Origin: Mariprofundaceae bacterium
GTDB lineage: Bacteria > Pseudomonadota > Zetaproteobacteria > Mariprofundales > Mariprofundaceae
NCBI GenBank assembly: GCA_030950925.1
Contig: JAUZQO010000047.1
Coordinates: 1 to 59,044, forward strand
Direction of reading: 5' to 3'
Length of the DNA: 59,044 nt
Shown: piece by piece, positions 18,133 through 26,069 of the stretch
How the letters are laid out: each line of letters starts with the position of its first letter
How positions within the stretch are numbered: position 1 is the stretch's first letter
Notes under the pieces: generated by a model
The model's database searches: none
Told to the model about the DNA's origin: nothing
Seen by the model: only the letters and a program-made list of their open reading frames with translations
Program-made: the position numbers and the translations under genes

Positions 18133-18276
18133 ATGAACGTGAAATATAGTCTGTTGGGTTTGTTTTTGTTGGGTTTATTGAGTTTAAATGGTTGCATGAT
18201 GTTGGGTGATGGTATGTCTGATATGCCCATGATGAATATGGGTGGCGATGGTGGAGGGCATGAACATGATGATTAA
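18133..18276 (+). CDS. Small Met-rich lipoprotein (47 aa)
   Basis: A short frame starts at ATG 18133 behind AAGGAG with good spacing. Residues 1-20 are a signal sequence ending in the lipobox LNGC (Cys 21). The 27-residue mature part is rich in Met, Asp, Gly and His (GMSDMPMMNMGG, then HEHDD). It overlaps the start of the DUF411 gene by 11 bases. Length, lipobox, ribosome site and spacing support a real gene. A metal-binding surface lipoprotein is inferred from composition. I know no named family. Confidence 0.65.
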   Translation: MNVKYSLLGLFLLGLLSLNGCMMLGDGMSDMPMMNMGGDGGGHEHDD

Positions 18277-18745
18277 AAAAGCACCATTATTTTTAGGTAT
18301 CATGCTTACCTTTGGCGTATCTTATACGGCGGTGGCAGATGCTTTACCCAAGCAAGCTTCTTACGCCCAGTATTCGCTTGATATGTATAAATCACCCACT
18401 TGCGGATGTTGTGGAAAATGGGCGGATCATTTGCGTCAATCAGGCTTTGAGGTGATTGAACATAAACGTGATGATATGACTGCTGTAAAGGCACAATATG
18501 GCGTACCCAATAAACTTTCTTCTTGCCATACGGCCTTGATTGATGGCTATATTATTGAAGGTCATGTGCCTGCGGAAGATGTGGATCGTCTCTTAAAAGA
18601 GCGTCCAAATATTGCAGGTTTAACAGCCCCCGGTATGCCGATGAAATCACCAGGGATGCAGGCTGTGGATCAACAACCGCAGGGCTATGATGTTTTGGCT
18701 TTTACCCACGATGGAACAACCACGATTTTTCATCATTACCCATGA
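18266..18745 (+). CDS. DUF411 periplasmic metal-binding protein
   Basis: The ~159-residue protein has a signal peptide (MMIKKAPLFLG... cleaving near AVADA) and the DUF411 core. MYKSPTCGCCGKW provides the Cys cluster, SSCHTALIDGYIIEGHVPA is the second signature, and GLTAPGMPMKSPGM is the Met-rich segment before the end. Several ATGs (18260, 18266, 18269) are possible; 18266 best fits the GGAGGG upstream. DUF411 genes are usually found in copper-resistance clusters, where the proteins are thought to handle Cu. The gene overlaps both neighbours, so it is translated as part of one operon. Confidence 0.8.
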   Translation: MMIKKAPLFLGIMLTFGVSYTAVADALPKQASYAQYSLDMYKSPTCGCCGKWADHLRQSGFEVIEHKRDDMTAVKAQYGVPNKLSSCHTALIDGYIIEGHVPAEDVDRLLKERPNIAGLTAPGMPMKSPGMQAVDQQPQGYDVLAFTHDGTTTIFHHYP

Positions 18746-19305
18746 AATCTTATGTTTTTCTCGTCATGAGCCTGTCGTTGGCGGTGTTTTTATCAGGGTG
18801 TAGTGATGAAAAGGTTATGGCTTTGCCTGAAAAAGGCAAGGTCATGCCCGTATTCACCATGATTTCTTTATCGGGTGAAAAGATCAGTAGCAAGGCACTC
18901 TTTAAAGATAAAGTGGTGGTATTCAATGTTTGGGCAACATGGTGTCCACCTTGTCGTGATGAAATGCCTGATTTAATCAAATTATCTGAGATGTTGCCCA
19001 AGGATAAATTTTTGGTTGTGGGTTTAGCCACAGATCAGATGCTTCAACATGTCAAAGATTTTGTCAAAGAACACCACGTTTCTTTTCCCATTTATTGGGA
19101 TGATGGCGGCAAAGCCATTGCGTTGGATGTTTTGGGTGTAGCGCGTTACCCCGAAACCTTTGTCTTGAATCGAAAGGGTGTGCTTGTTGAAAGAGTCGTG
19201 GGTGGCTTCCCTTGGGCATCACCTCAAATTAAAGTCATTCTCGAAGCCATTTATAATACAGGTGCAGTGCCAACCGTTCAACATAAGGAGATCAAAAAAC
19301 CATGA
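18742..19305 (+). CDS. TlpA/ResA-like thioredoxin lipoprotein
   Basis: This 187-residue exported protein has a lipobox (LSGC, Cys 20) and a thioredoxin fold. The redox motif is WCPPC in NVWATWCPPCRDEMP, and the cis-proline is in ARYPETFVL. Such proteins reduce periplasmic disulfides, often in cytochrome c or copper-site maturation. It overlaps the DUF411 gene by four bases and the b561 gene by four. In this context it may keep the Cys metal sites of DUF411-type proteins reduced, or help mature the monoheme cytochrome further downstream; that is an inference. Confidence 0.85.
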   Translation: MKSYVFLVMSLSLAVFLSGCSDEKVMALPEKGKVMPVFTMISLSGEKISSKALFKDKVVVFNVWATWCPPCRDEMPDLIKLSEMLPKDKFLVVGLATDQMLQHVKDFVKEHHVSFPIYWDDGGKAIALDVLGVARYPETFVLNRKGVLVERVVGGFPWASPQIKVILEAIYNTGAVPTVQHKEIKKP

Positions 19306-19916
19306 CAACACAAGATACTTTAGAGGATTATCACGCAACCACCCGATGGTTACATGCAGGTCTAGCCATTGGCGCATTGTTACAACTTGCCAGTAGCTTG
19401 CTGATGAGTCATCCCGATGACCCTGAGACACCTATGGGTAAATTAATCATGATATTTCATCAACTGGATGGTTTGCTGATTGCAAGCATTGTGTTGGCAA
19501 ATTTGATATGGGCCATTGTGCGTCGAGGTGAAGAATCCAAACGGCAAATTGGGGTTCTTTTTTCTTTACATCATTGGCAAGAGGCTGGGCTTGTGGTGAA
19601 AAAATTACCTGCTGCACTGATGGGTAAAACTGCGTTTATCAGTGCTGGAAATAGTTTGGCCATGATCATTGAAATGTTGGGTTTGTTGACCATGGTAGGG
19701 ATGGCAACCACAGGCACTGCCGTTTGGTTTTTGCATGATGGTGCAAGTCGTATTGTTGAGGATCATGTATCACCGACCATGGAACTATTGCTCAGCACCC
19801 ATTCAGGATTGTCCAACTTACTTTGGTTGTATGTCTTGGGGCATGTTTCCATGTCTTTGATGCACATGCGAGCAGGTCATCGCCCTTTTGCACGTATTTC
19901 ACCCTTCAAAAAATAA
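19302..19916 (+). CDS. Cytochrome b561-type integral membrane protein
   Basis: This 204-residue protein has about four to five hydrophobic segments. Conserved histidines sit at RWLHAG in segment 1, FHQLDG, SLHHWQE and LGHVSMSLMHMRAGH at the end. This is the pattern of bacterial cytochrome b561/b-type dihaem proteins, which pass electrons between quinol and periplasmic partners. It overlaps the TlpA gene by four bases and ends the operon that begins with the second pump gene. Presence in a metal operon suggests a redox step in metal handling, but the partner is not evident. Confidence 0.75.
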   Translation: MTTQDTLEDYHATTRWLHAGLAIGALLQLASSLLMSHPDDPETPMGKLIMIFHQLDGLLIASIVLANLIWAIVRRGEESKRQIGVLFSLHHWQEAGLVVKKLPAALMGKTAFISAGNSLAMIIEMLGLLTMVGMATTGTAVWFLHDGASRIVEDHVSPTMELLLSTHSGLSNLLWLYVLGHVSMSLMHMRAGHRPFARISPFKK

Positions 19917-19950
19917 ATAAAGGAGAACGTATGATGTCCATTCACTAAAT

Positions 19951-20089
19951 TATAGTGATTCAAGTATTAAATCACCACGTCATTCCCGAAATATTTTATC
20001 GGGAATCTAATGGTAGATCCTCGATACAAGCATTCGAGGATGACGATTGGGGAATATGGAAATGATAGTTCTATACTTGAATGACTATA
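19951..20089. repeat. Dispersed TATAG-type element, copy C
   Basis: This is a complete 139-bp unit: TATAGTGATTCAAGTAT at 19951-19967 and ATACTTGAATGACTATA at 20073-20089 are inverted with one mismatch. Hairpin 1 is GTCATTCCCGA...TCGGGAATCTA. Hairpin 2 is GATCCTCGA...TCGAGGATGAC. It is nearly identical to copy G (32123-32259). It separates the b561 operon from the next gene. Confidence 0.85.
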
Positions 20090-20149
20090 TACCCTAATTT
20101 TTACATGAAAATTTCAATGGGCTACAAGCCCCCAAGTAGGAGTAAAACC

Positions 20150-20641
20150 ATGAAAAAAACAATATTATTGGCAGCAAGTTTATTATTGAGTAGTTCCATA
20201 GCATTCGCACATGGTGATGAGGGTCATCAAATGAATATGGAACATAATCCATGTTCCATGCAAAAGATGGATGGTCATATGGGATCTATGAAAAATATGA
20301 CAGGTATGAAAGGCATGTTTCTCAAGAAAAAAGTGATTGATGGCTATGAAGTCAGTTTTCATGTGATGAAAGCCCCTGAAGGTATGGCACATGGTGGCAC
20401 CCACCACCTGATGGTGAAGGTTGAAAAATCGGGTGATATTATCACCCTGCAAGCCGTGAACTCTAAAGTGACCCACCCCAATGCTAAGTCAGAATCCAAG
20501 ATGATGATGAAAATGGGTGATTGGTATATGGCAAGCTATGATTTAGGGCATGCTGGAACACATGAAATCATGATTCTATTCAAAACAAACGATGGAAAGA
20601 AACACTTTGGTGGCATCACATATCCTGAAAAAAATAAATGA
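20150..20641 (+). CDS. Exported Met/His-rich protein, paralogue of 31125-31580
   Basis: The 163-residue product begins at ATG 20150 behind TAGGAGT. It has a signal peptide (cleaved near AFAHG), then a Met/His-rich segment (HGDEGHQMNMEH, MKNMTGMKGM), then a ~110-residue domain with YEVSFHVMKAPEG, THHLMVKVEKSG, SESKMMMKMGDWYMASYDL and a closing HFGGITYPE. The domain recurs in the lipoprotein at 31125. It has the look of a small beta-sandwich related to YtkA/FixH-type periplasmic domains, but I cannot assign it firmly. Periplasmic copper binding is inferred from Met/His content and location. Confidence 0.65.
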   Translation: MKKTILLAASLLLSSSIAFAHGDEGHQMNMEHNPCSMQKMDGHMGSMKNMTGMKGMFLKKKVIDGYEVSFHVMKAPEGMAHGGTHHLMVKVEKSGDIITLQAVNSKVTHPNAKSESKMMMKMGDWYMASYDLGHAGTHEIMILFKTNDGKKHFGGITYPEKNK

Positions 20642-20650
20642 AAGCAGGCA

Positions 20651-20675
20651 CTGCACCTCATGATATGGGGTGCAG
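20651..20675 (+). terminator. Hairpin behind the Met/His-rich gene
   Basis: CTGCACC (20651-20657) pairs with GGTGCAG (20669-20675) around an 11-base loop. The T-run that follows is weak (GGCTTTTG), so it may only attenuate transcription into the kinase gene. Confidence 0.4.
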
Positions 20676-20701
20676 AGTTGGCTTTTGATAGGCTGTTTTT
20701 T

Positions 20702-22207
20702 ATGAAAATTGAACATTTGGTCAGCCAACACCTATCGATTAAAATAGGGTTATGGCTTATGATTATTTTCATCATGGTGGCCATGTTTGGCTGGGATATA
20801 CTTCAAGATATGAAGCGTTTACGCTTTGAAGCGAGTATTGTTGAGGGTAGCAATCATAAAAGTCATGAATTGCATAATCTTGAAATCTCGATTAACCGTT
20901 ATATTGATCCGATGAAAGAGTTTTTGATTACAGGCGATTACCGTCTTGAAGCATACTTTAATCAACGCCATCAAAGCTTATTATCATCCATTCAGACATA
21001 TGAACACCACTATGCTGATGATTCTTTTCGGCGCATTTCAGATCAGCTTCAGCGCATCTATGCTTTAAGCCATCGTATTTTCGCATTGCCGTTTGCAGTG
21101 GGCAATATGGAAGGGCCTATTTTATTAAAAGAAGTAAATGAACATGGAAAAATTGCTGTTTTACAGTTATCTGAGCAACATCAAAACTTAGATATTCAAG
21201 TCAATGATGCCATGCGTATGATGGATGGTTTAAGAATGGATATGCGTGATGATGCCTTGGTTTTGCTGCTTATTCTTCTGATGACATTAATATTTTTAAC
21301 CCATTTTATTTACAGCCAAATTGTTTTACCATTGGTTCGGATGCGTAAAGCAGCACAACAAATTGGTGAAGGGGATTTTACCCAGCAGAGTCCTGTCACT
21401 TCCCAAGATGAAATTGGCGAATTAGCCAGTGCCTTAAATACCATGGGGCAGGCATTGCAAGAAAGAGATAAACACCTTGATCATGCCCGAAATTTATCCG
21501 CATATCAGGAAAAAATGAATGCCTTGGGCTTTATTGCAGCAGGTATTGCGCATGAAATTGGTAACCCCTTGGCAGCCATTTCTGTTTCGTTGCAAGTGGC
21601 TCAAAAGAAATTAGGCAAGAAAGATCATCATATTGACCATCATATTGAAGCTGCGCTTGTGGAAAGTGAGCGTATTGAATCCATTATTCAGATGATTCTT
21701 AATTTTTCTAGGCATGACCCACACCGTCACTTACATTTTTTCAAACTTCAACCTGTGATTGATAATGCAGTTTATTTGGCGCAAATGTCACCCGATAAAA
21801 AAACAATCCATGTTAGTACAGATATAGATGCTCATTTACCCGTTGTTTACTCCGATGAAAGCATTGTGCTTCAAGTGTTAATCAACCTTATTCTCAATGC
21901 CATTGATGCTTGTAAGGGTGGTGGAAGTATCATCATTCATGCGTTTGAAGGGATGAACGGGGTCATGCTGAATGTGAAAGATACAGGCAGTGGGATTCCT
22001 ACTGCTGTGCAACAAGCTATTTTTGAACCGCATTTTACAAGCAAACCGCGTGGTCAAGGTACAGGGCTTGGCTTGGCAATCAGTCGAGAGTTATTGCATA
22101 GCATTCAAAGTTCTTTGCAGCTTATTCATAGTGATGAGCATGGTAGTTGCTTCCAAATTTATTTACCGATGAGTGAAAAGGAGCTGCATGAAACTGTTAA
22201 TTGTTGA
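20702..22207 (+). CDS. Sensor histidine kinase (NtrB/ZraS-like)
   Basis: The ~502-residue kinase has a first membrane segment at about 11-31 and a periplasmic region of ~155 residues. A second membrane segment at 186-206 and a HAMP linker (LPLVRMRKAAQQIGEGDF) follow. The phosphoacceptor is H284 in GIAHEIGNPLAAIS, and ATP-lid motifs NLILNAIDA, DTGSGIP and GTGLGLAI complete it. ATG 20702 is preferred to 20660, which overlaps a hairpin. Its 3' end overlaps the regulator gene by 20 bases. The sensor domain has scattered histidines but no recognised ligand-binding motif, so the signal is unknown; metal or redox stress fits the setting. Confidence 0.85.
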   Translation: MKIEHLVSQHLSIKIGLWLMIIFIMVAMFGWDILQDMKRLRFEASIVEGSNHKSHELHNLEISINRYIDPMKEFLITGDYRLEAYFNQRHQSLLSSIQTYEHHYADDSFRRISDQLQRIYALSHRIFALPFAVGNMEGPILLKEVNEHGKIAVLQLSEQHQNLDIQVNDAMRMMDGLRMDMRDDALVLLLILLMTLIFLTHFIYSQIVLPLVRMRKAAQQIGEGDFTQQSPVTSQDEIGELASALNTMGQALQERDKHLDHARNLSAYQEKMNALGFIAAGIAHEIGNPLAAISVSLQVAQKKLGKKDHHIDHHIEAALVESERIESIIQMILNFSRHDPHRHLHFFKLQPVIDNAVYLAQMSPDKKTIHVSTDIDAHLPVVYSDESIVLQVLINLILNAIDACKGGGSIIIHAFEGMNGVMLNVKDTGSGIPTAVQQAIFEPHFTSKPRGQGTGLGLAISRELLHSIQSSLQLIHSDEHGSCFQIYLPMSEKELHETVNC

Positions 22208-23495
22208 AGATGAGAAACATATACGGCAAGGGATTGTTGATATGTTGCTGTTGGAAGGCTTTGATGTTTACGAAGCGGATTCGGTGAGCCAAGCCTTGAA
22301 CCGACTACACCATGAAAGCATGGATGCGGTGTTGTGCGATCATCACTTACCTGATGGGGAAAGTTTTGATGTATTATTGGCATTATCAGGAGAATACCCC
22401 ATTCCATTGATTATGATGACAGCCTTTGGCAATCGAGAATTGGTATCCAAAGCCTTTGCAGCAGGTGTTTATGATTATGTATCCAAGCCGATTCGCTTTG
22501 ATGAATTGCTCGCACGCCTTGGTCGTTTGGAAGAAAAACTCTTATTGCGCCATCGCATTCGTGAAAGTGAAAAAGAATTTCAAGATAGGGGCGAGCTGGC
22601 AACCTTGGGGGCATCCACAGCGATGCAACAAGTTCAACGCTTTATTGAAAAGGTAGGCGCAAGCCAAGTTCCTATTTTATTGCAAGGTGAAACAGGTGTG
22701 GGCAAAGGCATGGTTGCACGTTTATTGCATAGCCGTTCACAGATGAAAGAGCAGCCCTTTGTACGGGTGAATTGTGCTGCTATTCCGCAGGAGCTTTTGG
22801 AATCAGAATTGTTTGGTCATAAAAAGGGGGCTTTTTCAGGTGCTGACCAACATCGACAGGGTTTATTGGCGAGTGCGGGAAAGGGGACTGTATTTCTCGA
22901 TGAATTGGTGGAGTTGCCATTAAATATGCAATCCAAATTGTTGCATGTTTTGGATGAACGTAGTTTCCGCCCTGTGGGTGATGATAAGGAATACACCTTT
23001 CATGCACGTGTGATTGCAGCAAGTAATTATAATTTTGAGCAAGCGGTCAAAGATGGAAAGTTTCGAGAAGATTTGTATTTTCGCTTGAATGTCATGCCCT
23101 TATCGATTCCACCGCTGCGAGAAAGAACAGGTGATATTGTACCTTTGGCACACCGTTTATTGTCACAGATATGTTCAGAATGGGGAAGAAACACCCCCGA
23201 ATTTACCCCAGAACAGGGTGTGTGGTTGGAGTCACAAACTTGGCGCGGCAATGTTCGAGAGTTACGCAATGTACTTGAGCGAGGTTTATTGATGGGTGAT
23301 GACAATCACTTGGAACTTTCCGAAGCGACAAATATTCATGTTTCTGAGGCATTAAAGCTTGCCGATGCCTGCCATGATTTTGAAAAACGATATATTCAAC
23401 AAGTCATTGAGAAGGCATCAGGGGATAAAGCCAAAGCAGCACAAATGCTGGGTATAGGCATATCGACATTGTACAGAAAATTGGACGCGACATGA
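22188..23495 (+). CDS. Sigma-54-dependent response regulator (NtrC/ZraR-like)
   Basis: The 435-residue regulator has a receiver with acidic residues E7-D8, phosphoacceptor D51 and K100. An AAA+ domain follows, with Walker A GETGVGKG (167-174) and the sigma-54 contact loop GAFSGA (214-219, the common GAFTGA variant). It ends in a Fis-type helix-turn-helix (AKAAQMLGIGISTLYRKL). ATG 22188 follows AAGGAG inside the kinase gene. It activates sigma-54 promoters; the nearest candidate is the site at 23642 ahead of the cytochrome-porin gene. Confidence 0.9.
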   Translation: MKLLIVEDEKHIRQGIVDMLLLEGFDVYEADSVSQALNRLHHESMDAVLCDHHLPDGESFDVLLALSGEYPIPLIMMTAFGNRELVSKAFAAGVYDYVSKPIRFDELLARLGRLEEKLLLRHRIRESEKEFQDRGELATLGASTAMQQVQRFIEKVGASQVPILLQGETGVGKGMVARLLHSRSQMKEQPFVRVNCAAIPQELLESELFGHKKGAFSGADQHRQGLLASAGKGTVFLDELVELPLNMQSKLLHVLDERSFRPVGDDKEYTFHARVIAASNYNFEQAVKDGKFREDLYFRLNVMPLSIPPLRERTGDIVPLAHRLLSQICSEWGRNTPEFTPEQGVWLESQTWRGNVRELRNVLERGLLMGDDNHLELSEATNIHVSEALKLADACHDFEKRYIQQVIEKASGDKAKAAQMLGIGISTLYRKLDAT

Positions 23496-23641
23496 GATTA
23501 TTATATTTGAACAAGCTCTGATGCGTTTATGATCACTTATGGGAATTCAATCGTCAGAAAAATAAATGATTTTTCATCTAATTCATTGTTTTATTAAGAT
23601 TTATTTTCCTTATTCACCTCAACCTATGTGTCAAAAGATCA

Positions 23642-23657
23642 TGGCATCAAGCTTTCT
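23642..23657 (+). promoter_or_regulatory. Candidate sigma-54 promoter for the cytochrome-porin gene
   Basis: TGGCAT, five bases, then TTTCT resembles the -24/-12 consensus TGGCAC-N5-TTGCW with one mismatch in each box. It lies 57 bases before the ATG at 23714, directly behind a sigma-54 activator gene. The -12 GC is not perfect, so this is a suggestion rather than a firm call. Confidence 0.4.
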
Positions 23658-23713
23658 ATTCCTCAATCTGTTATTTCTTTTAACACACGTATAACGATTG
23701 AGGAGGAACACCC

Positions 23714-25069
23714 ATGAAAAAAATATTATTTTTAGCCAGTGCATTTGCATTTGTTGCTGTATCGAGTGTGGCACTTGTGCCGACAGAAGCCGAAGCGATT
23801 CCAGTCTTTGCAAGAAAATATGGTATGGCGTGTAGCTCTTGCCATACCATGTTTCCAAAATTGACCAAGATGGGCGTAGCATTCCGTGAACGTGGTTTCC
23901 GATTTTCGGCTGGACGCGATGATATTGATAGCCAAGATGATCGTGGTGCCAACTTTGATGCAGGCGATCATTCAGTGTTTGCATCGTCTTTCCCATTCAC
24001 AGTGAGAACGCAAATTTTAGCCACAAGTGCAGGACCAACGGTTGATTCTGCTGGCACGCCTGTGATGCCAGGTCATCGCCCTGGTATGTTGGATGGTGCA
24101 GCACCGGGTACATTTAAGGTGGGATCAGGTGAATTTGGTCTGATTTCAGCAGGTTCGTATGATAACTTCTCTTGGTGGATGGATTCCAGTCTTTTGGGTG
24201 GTGTTGCCATGTTGGAAGGCGTGTATTATGTGAATGATTTACTGAAAATTCGCTTTGGCCGTGTACAAAACAACGTGGGTTATGGTATGACCATGATGTC
24301 CAAACGCTCTTTGGGTTATGGTTGGAATGATTCAGCACAAATGGCAGGCGGCACGATGTTGATGATGGCAGATGGTATCAGTATTCATGGTACAACCAAT
24401 GGTGATTCAGGTGTGGGAACATACTATGACTTTACAGTAGGAACGTATGGTCAAGATACTAAAACTGGAAGTAAATCTAGCAGTCTTTATGGTCGTGTCG
24501 CACAAGAAATTGCAGATAACTATATTATTGGTGCGTATGCGTATAAAGCGACCAATTATACCTCTGATGTTTTTGGCGCAACATCCCCAATGCAAATGGC
24601 GATGGGCGCAGTGGGTGCAACCACTGCAACCGATATGTCCTTCAAAGATGTGAGTCGCTATGGTGTTGATTTTGCCTTGAATTATGGTGAGCCGCTTCAA
24701 TTTTGGGGTGCATATACAACAGGTAAACAAACCAGCTATGCCAACCAAAACTTGAATGTGATGGCACTCACGCTTTCCAGTGAATGGAAGTTTGCAGAGT
24801 CAGATTTGATTGGTGTTAAATATGATGCCAGTCGTGCTGATTTACAAATGATTATGGCTAAAGGCATGACAGGAAGTGTGACAACGCCAAGCACAACCAG
24901 CAATATGACATTGTTTGGTATTCATGAAATCGCTGAAAATGTTCAAGGCATTTTATCAGTAACCCGCACCAGTAATCAAGTGGATTCTATGGGGCTTGCA
25001 GCAGGTAAAACGATTGCTCGTCAAAGTAGCTTTACCACTGGTATGTTCTTAATTGATATAGCGCTGTAA
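23714..25069 (+). CDS. Porin-fused monoheme cytochrome c (Cyc2-like)
   Basis: The 451-residue protein starts with a signal peptide (cleaved near AEAIP). Directly after it is one haem c site, CSSCH (C40, C43, H44), in the context PVFARKYGMACSSCH and FPKLTKMGVAFRERGFRF. The remaining ~380 residues alternate polar and hydrophobic positions with many aromatic girdle residues and end in a beta strand (FTTGMFLIDIAL), as in outer-membrane barrels. This is the layout of Cyc2-type fused cytochrome-porins that move electrons across the outer membrane. It is not the textbook iron-oxidising clade motif, so the substrate is open. AGGAGGA precedes the ATG, and a terminator follows at 25081. Confidence 0.8.
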   Translation: MKKILFLASAFAFVAVSSVALVPTEAEAIPVFARKYGMACSSCHTMFPKLTKMGVAFRERGFRFSAGRDDIDSQDDRGANFDAGDHSVFASSFPFTVRTQILATSAGPTVDSAGTPVMPGHRPGMLDGAAPGTFKVGSGEFGLISAGSYDNFSWWMDSSLLGGVAMLEGVYYVNDLLKIRFGRVQNNVGYGMTMMSKRSLGYGWNDSAQMAGGTMLMMADGISIHGTTNGDSGVGTYYDFTVGTYGQDTKTGSKSSSLYGRVAQEIADNYIIGAYAYKATNYTSDVFGATSPMQMAMGAVGATTATDMSFKDVSRYGVDFALNYGEPLQFWGAYTTGKQTSYANQNLNVMALTLSSEWKFAESDLIGVKYDASRADLQMIMAKGMTGSVTTPSTTSNMTLFGIHEIAENVQGILSVTRTSNQVDSMGLAAGKTIARQSSFTTGMFLIDIAL

Positions 25070-25080
25070 TTGATATGAAA

Positions 25081-25112
25081 AACGGTGGGGTATGCGCCTC
25101 ACCGTTGTTTTG
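25081..25112 (+). terminator. Rho-independent terminator behind the cytochrome-porin gene
   Basis: AACGGTGGGG (25081-25090) pairs with CCTCACCGTT (25097-25106) over ten positions with one wobble and a six-base loop, followed by GTTTTG. It isolates the cytochrome-porin gene as a single-gene unit. Confidence 0.8.
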
Positions 25113-25116
25113 TGAT

Positions 25117-25267
25117 CTGATGTTACGCACCTTGTAAAAAAACAGCGTCATCCCCGAAATCTTGTGTCGGGGATCTATGATTTGAAACAAAAGACCCTCG
25201 ATAAAAGCACTCGAGGGTGACGTACTGGAGAATAAGCATGTATTTCATGCCAAATGCGTAACATCAG
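25117..25267. repeat. Variant dispersed element, copy D, with a different 13-bp terminal inverted repeat
   Basis: CTGATGTTACGCA (25117-25129) and TGCGTAACATCAG (25255-25267) are perfect inverted repeats. Inside are the same two hairpin modules as in the other copies (GTCATCCCCGA...CGGGGATCTA and AGACCCTCGA...TCGAGGGTGAC). The usual TATAG ends are absent. The hairpin core therefore occurs with two kinds of ends. Confidence 0.75.
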
Positions 25268-25305
25268 TTATGATATTAAAAAATAAACATGAATAAAGGA
25301 ATGAT

Positions 25306-26010
25306 ATGAATGAACTAGGCACTGCGTTATCACCCGTGCGTCATGGCATTGCCATGGGGCTTCTGGCGCTTATTTTGGGTGTATGTTGGGTTGCATATAT
25401 TGCGACTCACCATGAAAAACTACATGGCGGCTTTGAACAAGCTGAAGTACAAATCAAACAAGCACATGAACAAAAAGAAATGAAAGCCATGCAAGCTGAA
25501 ATGAGCATGGATCAGATGGATATGGAAAAATCACCGCATAGCCATGCAAAAGGTGAAGCAACGCATCATGATGAAGCCTCTGGACATGCCCATCAAGGTC
25601 AAGGGCATGGACACGGTGAAATGCATCAACATAGTCATTCAGGAAGTTTGGCAACCGATGCTATGCAGCGTTTGATTCGTGGGCATATTCATTTTATGGG
25701 TATTGGTCTGTTGGTGATTTTAATGTTGGGTCTTGTGGCAGCTACCTCCTTAAAAACATGTTGGAAAAGCGTATTTGCATGGACATTTGGTTTGGGTGCA
25801 TTGATGTATCCACCTGCATGGATTTTGATGGGTTTTCGTACCGTTGAGCTAGGGCCTGAAGCTGCGGAAGCCAGTGTGATGTGGTTGTTTGGCCCAGGTG
25901 TTGCATTATTGCTTGGCTCACTGATTGCTTTGTTTTGTGTGTTTATGTTGGAGTCTTGTGGGTGTAAAAAATCAAATTTATTTTCTTGGGCTTTTGAAAA
26001 AACTGAATAA
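25306..26010 (+). CDS. His/Met-rich membrane protein of unknown family
   Basis: This 234-residue protein has one N-terminal membrane segment (17-34). A ~90-residue soluble stretch is packed with His and Met (MSMDQMDMEKSPHSH, HAHQGQGHGHGEMHQHSH), and about three more membrane segments follow. A C-terminal LESCGCKK motif closes it. AAGGAATG precedes the ATG. I do not recognise the family. The His/Met stretch points to divalent or monovalent metal binding outside the membrane. It lies between the cytochrome-porin gene and the repeat-motif gene and may share a message with the latter. Confidence 0.65.
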   Translation: MNELGTALSPVRHGIAMGLLALILGVCWVAYIATHHEKLHGGFEQAEVQIKQAHEQKEMKAMQAEMSMDQMDMEKSPHSHAKGEATHHDEASGHAHQGQGHGHGEMHQHSHSGSLATDAMQRLIRGHIHFMGIGLLVILMLGLVAATSLKTCWKSVFAWTFGLGALMYPPAWILMGFRTVELGPEAAEASVMWLFGPGVALLLGSLIALFCVFMLESCGCKKSNLFSWAFEKTE

Positions 26011-26069
26011 CTAGAAAGGACTGTGTGCCTTGTGACATAGGCATGCAGTTATTTCATTTAGGAGATGTC

